Positions 50,291 to 59,677 of a stretch of 64,000 nucleotides of DNA are shown piece by piece. Numbering within the stretch: position 1 is the stretch's first letter; the number at the start of each line of letters is the position of its first letter. A program made the translations under genes and the position numbers. The notes beneath the pieces are model-generated. The model was not told where the DNA came from. It worked only from the letters and a program-made list of their open reading frames with translations, and ran no database searches. The stretch comes from Blakeslea trispora (lineage: Eukaryota; Mucoromycota; Mucoromycetes; Mucorales; Choanephoraceae), in contig JAIWNE010000126.1 in the NCBI GenBank assembly GCA_025331445.1, positions 32,040 through 96,039 on the forward strand. The letters are read 5' to 3'.

Positions 50291-51985
50291 AAAAGGCGTT
50301 GGAAAAAAAAACTACAAGGACGTCCAAATCAACATGCAAAAGACTTTTTTGATTATTTTAACGAAAAAATCCTCCTTTTTTCTATTTTTTGTTCTTGTTG
50401 CATTTGTTTTTTTGAAATTTGTTTTTGTAACTTAGCAAGTTAATTGAGGCAAATTATAGGCCTTTATTAAGGTGAAGAGAGAAAGGGTTAGACACAATAA
50501 AAAAACTAGATCGGTATTTCAATTATGTAAATGAGCTATGGTAAATACATACCACAGTTCTGCAGCGATGTACCCTCATGTCGACAATCTCACTAATTTT
50601 TTCTCAAGCTCTGCAATAGAAAAAAAAGGAAACAGAATTGCTGATAGACTTGTATGCACTATCGTAACTTTTGATACCGAGTACGCTGATACTTTTTATT
50701 CAGCGTACAACTAGCTTCAACTGCTTGGTTAAGGATTAAAAAAAAAAAAGGCTCTAAAAGCGATTAACCTCATTGGAATGACCACCTTCAGCTTTGACAA
50801 ACACAGCGATCTTTTAAAAATTAGGGAATGTCTTTAGTAGCTCTACAAACATAAGCAAACATGGCTTGTTCACGTAGTAAGTAAAAGACAAGTTTTGAGT
50901 TGTTTCGCTTTTGGGGAACAAAAATGTCAATGGCGGAGTCTATGCGCACTGACCATCATCTTGAAGTGGTTGGACAAGTATCACTATAATCAATGCTTTT
51001 TTTGAAAAGGAGTTTGTTTATTGAAGTAAAGTAAATGTCAAGGAAATCTGCATCTTTTCCTTGTAGCTCTTTACTCTTTCTACTTTGTTTACTTTTTCCT
51101 ACAAACCAATCAGCGAGAAGAGCGAAAATAGCGCAAAATACAAACGGGTGGGAAAACACGAAAAAGCAAGTCCCATCAAGGACTGCTAGAAAAATTTAGC
51201 AGTCAAAATAACATGTGATTTGGTCTTATCAAAAAAGATATAAAAAGGGACCTTTTCCCTCTTGTTTTCTGTTTCTTTATCCTAACTCTGATTATAGTAC
51301 GTTTGGGACTGGGCAGCCCTCTAGCTGTGATAGTAACGCGGACTGATGAGTCGAGCTCTGCCAAGTTTCTAATGATCGGCTTCATTGTCGTGAAGGAATT
51401 TCGCTTGAGTATGTTTGTTCATTGTTGGGCAGCTGCATACACCTGATCTCTTAAAAATGGTTATGTATCGTCTTTGGTGACGCACTTAGTTTCCTTCTCG
51501 TGAAGCGCTAAGTATGCAAGTTAACCGGAGGATGACGATGATTGTTATTGCACTCCCTTTGAACAGGGATCCGCCTCATGATCATTGCTGTATGGTAGCG
51601 CTGCACGGGACAGCATGCCATACTCAATGTGAGCCGGCGTATTATATATTGCCTTCTTTTCCTTCCTTTTTGGGAGGTTTTGGCACTGACTTCGGTTGGT
51701 GTGTATACTTAATGAAAATGAAAATTATTATATTCTATTGAATACACTTTATGTTCAATTACGCACTTTTATTAAGAGCATCATTATATGAACAATTGAA
51801 TACATCACATTCATCAGTAAGCCCTCTCTTCATACAACTAGCTACACTTTACCTTAAGCGAATCCAATTATTGTAGAACAGATAAACTCAAGTTTTAAGG
51901 AATTCTTTGACAAGTGTTTTTTTTATAACATGCATGTTAATCTAGCTTTTTTTTGTATGATCGTCCTTCAAAACATAACTTGTTA
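50291..51985. other. Unassigned region between transposon relics
   Basis: About 1.7 kb. Base composition is less AT-biased at 51250-51650 than in true intergenic DNA here, hinting at old transposon or gene sequence, but no frame matched a family I know. Short inverted segments around 51739-51806 (GAATACA/TTCAATT motifs) were noted without clear termini. Confidence 0.4.
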
Positions 51986-51989
51986 ACGT

Positions 51990-52480
51990 TTTTTACACTA
52001 ATTTCATAAGGAAAGTTTTGTGTTCTCCTCCGTTATCAGATTGCATCGCTAAACAGTCACGTAAGCCATAGTCTGCGAACACTTTGATTAGCACATCCAC
52101 TATGGTCGTACTCTACTTGTTAGGTACAAGCTGAGTGATATTATATTTAGTGCACACGCCAACGATTGCTACAATACAGTAGTTTTGTCTGTCAGTTATT
52201 GGGAAGGGGCCACAAGTGTCGATTGCGATATGCGACAATAGGACGAATTGGGTTGAATCTCTTTCTAACGATCTTGTGTTTAGCGCATTCTTTGCAGGAT
52301 CGCAAGATGGTCTTAACACCATTATAGATTGAAGTTCAATGCAGGCCATGGCAAATATGTATGTGTTTCATGACAGCATTGGTATCCCTAATGACCAAGA
52401 GAGTGAATCAGCAATGGTTTTATGCGTCACTAAGGGGTTCTTCGTGCTTAAGCAATGAATAGAGTATACAATCTTGTTAC
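51990..52480 (-). pseudogene. Ty3-type integrase relic
   Basis: Minus-strand fragments of a retrotransposon integrase in the right order. A zinc-binding-like part (HIHICHGLH and SCKECAKHK, about 52275-52400) comes first. It is followed by the catalytic core entry HIAIDTCGPFPITD (about 52195-52236, first Asp) and QSDNGGEHKTF (about 52013-52045, second Asp). At least two stops (one at 52113-52115) interrupt it. Orientation is opposite to the gag-protease copy 2 kb away, so it is a separate insertion or an inverted remnant. Confidence 0.72.
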
Positions 52481-52880
52481 ATTTTGAATTCTTGTTTGAC
52501 ACAGCCCTTAAATACTTAACGCGTTTGCCTTGATTTGTTGCTTCCTTACCTCTTTTTTCACCCAAACTCAAAAAAAAAAAACGACTAAAACTGAGAGAAT
52601 CAAATGTAAGGCTCAAAATCTCTTGCTTATACTGAGTCTTCTTTTTCGTAGTAATCTGCTCATATATCCAATCAAAACATCCTGCCACAAAAGTACACTT
52701 GAACGATTTTTTGGTGTAAAACAGAACGCAAGTTCAAAGGTTATTAAAAAATCTAAAGATCTCCAGAGCTTTATGGGTTGCAAATTTTAAATCAGTTGCG
52801 GTTAAAGAAGGTATAGGGCTAGTAAGCTTTTTTTTTTAGCTCTCTAAGTTTTGCTTTTACTAAAATCGAATATAACCTGA
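52481..52880. other. Unassigned relic-rich sequence
   Basis: About 400 bp upstream (minus sense) of the integrase relic. It probably includes more of the decayed pol region, but no motif could be read. A-rich runs at 52570. Confidence 0.35.
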
Positions 52881-53232
52881 AGCTCGACAGGATACCAAAA
52901 CAGATGTTGCGTGGGAAGTATATAAAAATCCTAGTTCCATGTTTCGTTGCATTTACATGGCTCTATTACATAGAGCGAGGATAATATCAATATCACAGCT
53001 AGCAAACGAATTGGATGTTTCCACAGTCAAGATGTGGATTTTAATGGAGGAGAGGTAAGCTCATGATTGATCTACAAATTGGCAAATGAACCTAATATTT
53101 ACTTAGTTGAAAGTTGATAGCGAAGAGTGCTATAGCAACATAACTAGTTACAGAAGAAGAGCTGTTGTTTCTGCGTTGCAAGTCAAAGAGCTTACTGATG
53201 GCTTTACGTTATTTGTATTCATAGGAAACTAA
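52881..53232 (+). pseudogene. Two coding-like stretches, helix-turn-helix-like, unknown
   Basis: From 52881 the plus strand reads EARQDTKTDVAWEVYKNPSS, then SISQLANELDVSTVKMWILM and EER just before GTAAGC at 53057. After a possible acceptor near 53105 it reads LKVDSEECYSNITSYRRRAV and ALQVKELTDG to a TAA at about 53232. The SISQLANELDVS segment looks like a helix-turn-helix or winged-helix (PCI-like) unit. No upstream start and no clean phase across the junction were found, so I call it a relic or misassembled exon pair. Confidence 0.3.
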
Positions 53233-53649
53233 TATGAGCGTAACGCTCTGGCGTGCCGTTTTTCGCAGCCACATCTAAAAAAAAATATGACCTCCAAATA
53301 TACTGTGCTTGCATTATATGCTTTGAGGTTATTTGCTTGCATGTCATGAGCCAGAACTTCTAATTGCAGTGCCTCATTTGATTCGTTTTCCTTGATGCAA
53401 TTCTCTATATCCTATCGCTATTCAAACATTCATGAAGGAGAGAATAGCTTCAACACAATATACAGATTCAAGCTGTTTTGTCATAAACTGAAGTCGCTTG
53501 TTTATGATTCAAAGAATTAAGAGGAAAAAAGAGTGACTGAATTAAACCTTATAGAAGTACTGCTCGAGTTGTTTACCACGCTTCATTTATCAAGAAAAAA
53601 AAAAGAGAGAGAGGAAAATGGGATAACTGACAACTGATTCATACAATCT
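53233..53649. other. 3' flank of F-box gene, nothing recognised
   Basis: About 400 bp AT-rich sequence without a frame or repeat I can support. Confidence 0.45.
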
Positions 53650-55332
53650 TTAGAAATAATTCGGTAAACGTTTTCCATGAATAGTTACCCGACAAGTTCT
53701 TCGGTGAACAATGGAGATATACAGACCCTGTGTTGGTTCTTCCTGTATCTCTTTCAATTTAAGGCGATGATAACTGTACCATTGTGTTGATACGCCATTG
53801 TTCACCTTGTATAATGTGTTACCTATAATGTTTAGGTTGATGGATTGAAGTGGTTGCTCAGGAAAGTGCGCTGTAATTGGTTGCTGATCCGGGCTCATAA
53901 TTTTTCCTTGTATAGTAACCATGGTCAAGTGAGGACATGTTTGAGATGCAAACTCCAAGATGTAAGCAGGCTTGTTTTTAAATGATACATTCATCAGCAT
54001 GACACTTTTGAAATTCAATGTCTTTAACTTGAAAGTATGAGAAAGCTCCTTTCGATTCCGGGATCTCAATTGAACATTGCAACCGGATAGTGCCAAGTCT
54101 TCCAAGCAATGAAGCTTCTTTAGAAGAGTATCAAATTGTACGGGTGAGCTTGCTTTTGCTCTGGAATTGATGTCGATTTTGAGTGACCTGAGATTTTCAA
54201 AGCATGCCAAGAATCCAGAATATTCAGGTAGAAACATGCTTGCTTTTATTGCCATATGCCTTAGCGAAGATCTTTGATGCGACATAGAAAGAGAAGATAG
54301 TTGCGAATATACTTGGGATGATAGGCAAATTTTCTTCAAAAAAATTCCGTTGCGGTCCAGGTCTTCAATCGTATTATCATGCAGGATCAGAATATTAGAA
54401 TCAAAAGCCTCAAGGTCTATAAGGTTGGACACAATGAGTTTGAGACCTCGTAAATAGTTTGAAAAGACCTCGTCAGTAATGCGTTTGCGGATGGTCAAAT
54501 GCTTGGCATTTATATACTTGAGAGCTGTATATACTACCCAATCAAATGGTAGAATGGGATCACCATCTACAGATACTAAGCCAATGAATTGTATGCTTGT
54601 AATCTTAGAAGCTGGTTGAATAGGCACGGGGTGCAGTCTATCGCCTCGATACATTCGTAGCGGCATTTCTCCAGACTCGAAAACAAGATCGAAATCGCTT
54701 GGTTCGTCCCTGATGTCTGAAAACACAAGCTCCTTCAGGCTAGGCAAGTTAGAATGAAGAATTTCTATCATCTCCAAATTGACAATGGCAAATGATAGTT
54801 CGAAACATTCAAGATTGGGAGTGTGCTTCATTAGGCGGAATAGATTGTAGCAACTGTTGTACTTCATACAGAAGTCTATTTTGATCTTTCTTAGTCCCGG
54901 AAGTTCAAGGTTTGTCAACAGCAGTACTAACAAAGGCTTCTTATTGGCTTCTTCATAACTCTCTATTCTCTTCCAACCTCTTAAATTTTGTTCGCTATAT
55001 TCCAAATCGTCATAATCATGCAGACTGTAATTTTGATAAGCGAATTGGTTTAGACGAGGGAGAAGCGTAGGTAACTGTAGTATGTTTTGATAATGTTGTC
55101 CTATTCTTGTAAGTTGAAGACTTCGTACTTGATGACAAAGTTGCGACTTTTCTTTTAGTGTGCTGAAAGCTGCATTGAAAGTATTTGCGCCTTTAACTGT
55201 AAAGCATGTAAACAGACATGTTGATTGAACAAGCTTGTACCAATCTCGACAAACGCATGAAAGATTAAGCTTTTCTGAATAGGTAAGGTAAGATGTTATG
55301 TTGTATAATATTTCTAAAGGGAATTTGTCCAT
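53650..55332 (-). CDS. F-box protein with LRR-like C-terminal region
   Basis: Predicted substrate receptor of an SCF ubiquitin ligase. Single exon, 560 residues. The F-box is at the very N-terminus (MDKFPLEILYNITSYLTYSE, then LNLSCVCRDWYKLVQ), and this sets the start at 55332. An upstream in-frame extension to 55524 is Leu/Phe/Cys-rich, overlaps transposon relic DNA and is unlikely to be translated. The remainder has irregular leucine-rich repeat character (PNLECFELSF, LPSLKELVFSD, LRSLKIDINS, LEDLALSGCNV, LKTLNFKSV). Mucorales genomes carry many such F-box/LRR genes. The substrate is unknown. Confidence 0.85.
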   Translation of the reverse strand: MDKFPLEILYNITSYLTYSEKLNLSCVCRDWYKLVQSTCLFTCFTVKGANTFNAAFSTLKEKSQLCHQVRSLQLTRIGQHYQNILQLPTLLPRLNQFAYQNYSLHDYDDLEYSEQNLRGWKRIESYEEANKKPLLVLLLTNLELPGLRKIKIDFCMKYNSCYNLFRLMKHTPNLECFELSFAIVNLEMIEILHSNLPSLKELVFSDIRDEPSDFDLVFESGEMPLRMYRGDRLHPVPIQPASKITSIQFIGLVSVDGDPILPFDWVVYTALKYINAKHLTIRKRITDEVFSNYLRGLKLIVSNLIDLEAFDSNILILHDNTIEDLDRNGIFLKKICLSSQVYSQLSSLSMSHQRSSLRHMAIKASMFLPEYSGFLACFENLRSLKIDINSRAKASSPVQFDTLLKKLHCLEDLALSGCNVQLRSRNRKELSHTFKLKTLNFKSVMLMNVSFKNKPAYILEFASQTCPHLTMVTIQGKIMSPDQQPITAHFPEQPLQSINLNIIGNTLYKVNNGVSTQWYSYHRLKLKEIQEEPTQGLYISIVHRRTCRVTIHGKRLPNYF

Positions 55333-55429
55333 TTGTTGAAGAAAGAAAGGCACGTTTACTTTTAATTTGAAGTTTAAATTCACCCACAATTGGACACACA
55401 ATCCGTTGCATAATGATGTTGTACAATAA

Positions 55430-55770
55430 GAAATCAAATAGGGAGACAATTTAATGAGCCATAAAAACGTCTCACAAAATAATGAGAGAAGCCTCCGAAA
55501 GATGATGGCAGCATACTGTTGCAAGCATCGCCAATCTCGTCAGAAAGCGTGTATTCCTTGAGAGCACACTCTCTTTTGATAAACGGCCAAAACTGTTTGA
55601 TTGAGTTGAGCTCAGAGGAGTAGTATGATAGATAGTTGCATTTTTACCTAAAACACTCAATAGCAACTTTAATCAACTTTGATGTGTGAATGAAAGCATG
55701 GGTCATCAACAAGTAGTGGCTCTCCATTCTAGGATGTTTATCTCAGGTAATGGCTAGTTGTGGTGGTTTT
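55430..55770 (-). pseudogene. Tc1-type DDE transposase relic (3' part)
   Basis: Minus-strand sequence upstream of the F-box start reads THAFIHTSKLIKVAIECF, then after a stop YYSSELNSIKQFWPFIKREC, KEYTLSDEIGDACNSML and a GFSHYFVRRF-like end. These align with the usual DNAPIHT, PPYSPELNPIEQFW and C-terminal helix of Tc1-type transposases, with the Asp-Asn of the second motif lost and Pro/Glu positions altered. At least one stop is present and terminal repeats were not found. It is a different family from the intact 30938-32264 element (PIEHVW type). Confidence 0.65.
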
Positions 55771-57003
55771 GGTTTGTGCTTTGGAATATGTATTTTCAAA
55801 ATAAACCTTGATTAAGCCCTTATTTCATATAGCGCCCAAGATTGAGGTCAGTTTTGCTCCTATCATAAGTACCTAAACAACAGCTAGTTATCCCTTCAAA
55901 AACCCATTTCTTGTCTCTTTTCAGATTTATATCAAATCTTGCATCACCAACAAAGACACATCCATATTTGTATAAATGTGCACATACAAAATCATGCGTA
56001 TAGTTTCTAATGAATCAAAGCATGACAATAGACATTGTCTTGTCAATAAAAGGGTAAAAACACATATAAACACGAATGATTATGATTTAAATACATATAG
56101 ATCCTTCCCATCATACTTGATCACTTTCATTACAATTTTCATCAGCATTAACTAGAAATATTCAAATTAGTATAAATACATCAGATTATTACATACAATA
56201 AAGGGTTAGCTTTTTATCTCATAATTTCTTTGCTATAACTTTTACCTGATTGAACAATTTCGAGTGAAATCAAAGGCAATTTGAACTCGCAATGTCGACT
56301 TCCATCGTGATGCTGTCATAGATCTCACATGTCAACAGGGAGTATGACTTGAAAAAACATGCTTTTATGAGTTTATTGTTCGTACATAGCATCTTCTTTA
56401 GCGCAAAAATAATCCCAAATATTCTCTTTCGAAATGAGGTCAGCTTTTTGCAGAGACCTTGCTGAGCCTTTGATCATCTCTTTGCTAATGCGCCCATGCG
56501 CCACGACAGATGGAGATGAGGAGCTGTTCATCAGAATTCAATTGAGACTATGACAACTAGTCTCAACCACAATGATAAGAATAATCAAGATGACTTCTGT
56601 TAAAAAAAAGACTATCTTGAAACTGTCTTTACATTTAACAATAAATTAAAACACTTCACCTAGAACTCATTCACCCCCCCCCCCCACTTTCCTTTTTAAT
56701 CACATTCATTTTGCATGAATAATGAAATTATTTCCCCCAATTTGGGCCCGTTGCAATCTAATGGGAGTTTCGCTTAGACTTTTTCGATTTTTTGGCTGTC
56801 TTCAGCCAAACTTATTTTCAGATCTCAATATACCATCATTCGATGTCTCTAATCATAATGCGGCCAAAGAAACTGATACTATCTTCATTCGTTTTACATA
56901 AAACTACGCATAAAGCGAAAAACCCCCCGGGGATTCAAACATTTTAAAAAAGATTCTCTACTTTTTTTATTGACTCTTCAAAACATTTAAATTATATAAA
57001 TCG
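55771..57003. other. Intergenic/relic region
   Basis: About 1.2 kb, AT-rich. More of the DDE relic may extend to about 55840 in minus sense. A C homopolymer lies at about 56673-56683 and a CCCCCCGGGG block at 56925. No gene recognised. Confidence 0.4.
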
Positions 57004-57729
57004 TCATGTACCAAACAGCCCAACAAATCGCAGACAGTCTACACGAGCCAGGCAGCGATATGGAACTTGTGCCATTTGGATCAGATAGCTCTCTTCATAG
57101 AGAAGATATTTGAAAAATACGGAAATCCTATGGGTCACGAACAGTTGAATGAGAATGGTTTTATTATGGTTTCTTTTGCAAAAGGAGAACCCAACAGGCT
57201 GAGTCAAGAGGACTTCGAGTGTTTAGAGGCTTATTATGACTTTCAGTACGAGACACCTCTTATTGTGACCAACAAGGTGCAAAAAATAGAAAAAATGCAA
57301 GTATTTGGCCACGAATATAGATCTCGCTTGACTGGACAAGATGAGGGAGCACACATTTATGCCTACCGTGCTGACAACTATGATACTGATGATCTAGAAG
57401 GAGTACGAGATACTGGGGGTGAAGAGCACATGCGTGCAGGAATCATAGAATATTTTTTCCTTCATGAGACTGACCATCATGATAACGGTGAGATCTTTTC
57501 GACCAAACACTGTTTTGCCTTTATCAGTTGGTACAAGAACCCGCGAATCAATATAGACAATGTTGAAACAGGCACGAGTGAGAGAATTAGGCATTTCCGC
57601 AAAGAATACGAGTCTAAAAGCTTTCGCAGCATTTTGCCCGTTCACAAACTGTATGTGCCCATACATGTTCGTCATAGTGAAATTAAACATTTATTCATTG
57701 CCTATCCGCTAACAAGAAGGCTAGCCTAA
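57004..57729 (+). pseudogene. C-terminal fragment of a large, probably transposon-encoded protein
   Basis: A frame open from 57067 to 57729 without ATG at its start (TTG) reads QVFGHEYRSRLTGQDEGAHI, RAGIIEYFFLHETDHHDNGE, HCFAFISWYKNPRINID and ILPVHKLYVPIHVRHSE. A second frame from ATG 57004 runs in a different phase (MYQTAQQIADSLHEPGSDME) and stops early, suggesting a frameshift. The 'G.VQYFFxH...FAFIxWY...IxPVHxIY' pattern recalls the C-terminal BAH-like module of Tnp2/CACTA-type proteins in fungi. That assignment is by eye. An ATG at 57130 could give a 199-residue product. Confidence 0.5.
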
Positions 57730-58822
57730 TTTTTGCTAAAACTTTTTTTTTCATCTTTTACGTTTTTTTCTAATAAACTCTACAGACGTTCATTTTCAAC
57801 AAGCAACTAATCAGACTACGCAAGAAAATAGCTGAAAGATGGTACATGTTGGCAGCAAAGATCTCACTTTTTCTACATAAATGCATTGTAGACAATTAGG
57901 GATATACCGTGTTCAAGTTTCAGCGCATTCTGACGATTTTTGAGCGAGTTAATAATTTACTGCAAAAAGGACCCCTTTAACAACCTCTTAAACTTGTGTT
58001 TTAAAACACAAGTTTAAGACCTCCAAAGTTGATTTCTTGTAGTGAGTGCAGTAAAAAGCAGAAGCTTTGACCATCAATCTCAAACATCTCAATCTTGTCG
58101 TAGAAAAGAGCGATTTTCAGTATAAACAACCTATGAAAGTCGAATACAATCTACCTTATAGGCGCAATCCTAGTAAGAAGAGATTCAAACCTCAACTATT
58201 GCATAAAAAGAGAAAGAAGACCCGACTCAACTTAATTAGTACAAATCAGTTATCTTTTGGAAAAGTCAGATACTCTCCTAATTCCCTAAGATACAACAAT
58301 CAATCAACGTGCAGGATATAATTACTTTCTTCTTATATAAAGATTGTATGTATTTCACTAATTCACAACTTCTACGGATCCAACGATCACACCCAGTTTT
58401 TAACAAAGAAAACGGCCTCGATTTTTTTTATGACAATAGTTTAGTTTCTATACTATTTCTAAAGAATTTCTATCTAAGCAATGTGGAATATAATAAAAAA
58501 ATAAAGAAATGTGTAAAGTAGATAAGATGTAAATAACAAGTGTAGAGGAAATGGTAAACCAAGAGGGAAGCGAGAATTTTAGATACACAACAAAGAGAGA
58601 ATAAAGATAGCAAGGAGGGTGATGACAGATTGTTGAATGGAATTTATCAACAAGAGGGAACTAAAGAAGTGAAGCAAAAAGGGCCTTCAGGGTCTTCAGG
58701 GTTCTCTTACTAATAGAATATGACGTAAACAAGTGCTTCGACTCGAACAATTGCCGGAATTTTGCCGGACATTAACTATAATAATAAGACAATATTTTTT
58801 TTGTAAATTTTTTACTTCAAAT
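57730..58822. other. Intergenic region with a perfect palindrome
   Basis: About 1.1 kb between the transposon-like fragment and the tRNA. It contains the 34-bp palindrome at 57986-58019 (own entry). Open frames at 58067-58321 and 58309-58521 are Lys/Asn/Arg-rich with no family resemblance. Confidence 0.45.
57986..58019. repeat. Perfect 34-bp palindrome
   Basis: The 17-base arm TCTTAAACTTGTGTTTT is followed at once by its exact reverse complement, with no spacer. The symmetry ends abruptly on both sides (C faces C). The sequence could extrude a cruciform or fold as a 17-bp RNA hairpin. It sits about 250 bp after the transposon-like fragment and 800 bp before the tRNA gene. Confidence 0.95.
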
Positions 58823-58904
58823 GTCGATCTGTCCGAGTGGTTAAGGAGCTACACTCGAAATGTAGTAGGCTCTGCCTGCACAGGTTCGAATCCTGTGGTC
58901 GACG
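58823..58904 (+). tRNA. tRNA-Ser (anticodon CGA)
   Basis: Class II tRNA of 82 nt without intron. The acceptor arm pairs GTCGATC with GGTCGAC. The D region is TCCGAGTGGTTAAGGA, and the anticodon stem CTACA/TGTAG closes the loop CTCGAAA, giving anticodon CGA for UCG codons. The long variable arm folds from TAGGCTCTGCCTGC, and the T arm is ACAGG-TTCGAAT-CCTGT. The discriminator base is G, as required for Ser. A T-rich stretch shortly downstream (CCATTTTG...TTTTTCG) can serve as the RNA polymerase III terminator. The internal A box (TGGTTAAGG region) and B box (GGTTCGAATCC) are intact. Confidence 0.97.
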
Positions 58905-59677
58905 CCATTTTGCTTGATTTTTCGATCGTAAGCTTTTTGCCAAACGCTTTAAACAGTGTTGTTACAGGACAAAGGATAGTTTTTGCAGTAACTTGAGAAA
59001 GAGAACAAATAGATATAACAGAGCAATCAGGCAGCAAGGTTATAAGTAATGAGCACCAGGTTTTAAGTCGTCCGACTAGAGATATAAGTAAAGTAAAGAG
59101 AATAAAGTAATATAAAAGAAGAGATGTAATAAATGAATACAATGATCTGTAATAAGTATCAAGGGAACTAATAACAATATGTGGATTTAGGTAGTGAATA
59201 TGTCAAACTACAACCAAGCGTAAAGTAAATAAGAGAAATGTAAGTTGAATTTATTAATAAGAGAAGATTGAAGAGTTTATATGCGATTCTAAAAGAAGTC
59301 ATGTTGGACTTACAGATACTATTTTATCAGTCAAAGTGATAAGTCATCATGTATATCGATTGTTGTCGCATGTTCCAATAGTATGAACTGGAAAATCAAA
59401 GAAGGATCAATATCTGGTTGATATGTAATAGGAGATCAGAACAATCTGTCAAATGAAGCAGATACTGAACGGGAAACACTGATTTAGATTCAGAGAAGCA
59501 AGTCCTAAAAAAATTTCTGTTCATAAGAATGGGTTGAAAGGCAAACGCTTATTATTTCGATTAAGCTTTAATTGTCAAGCAAGTAACTTTCAAGTAAGAT
59601 ATTTACAAAGATTAGGGTGATTGTATCTACAGGTCATATGGTAAATATGTAAATAGCAAAACAAAAGAAAAACATGC
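58905..59677. other. 3' flank of adenylyl cyclase gene, nothing recognised
   Basis: About 770 bp, A/G-rich on the plus strand. Contains no recognisable gene; open frames overlapping the tRNA are chance. Confidence 0.5.

Noticed and set aside
51343..51350. CTGATGAG, the opening core of a hammerhead ribozyme
   Set aside because: No matching GAAA core or closing stems follow at the right distance; an 8-mer is expected by chance in 64 kb.
55333..55524. N-terminal extension of the F-box protein
   Set aside because: It overlaps DDE-transposase relic DNA and the F-box begins right at the internal Met 55332.
56673..56683. C homopolymer, with another near 37123
   Set aside because: Isolated homopolymers; no G-quadruplex pattern of four runs.
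58733..58996. 87-codon frame covering the tRNA
   Set aside because: It runs through a complete tRNA-Ser gene and has no family resemblance.
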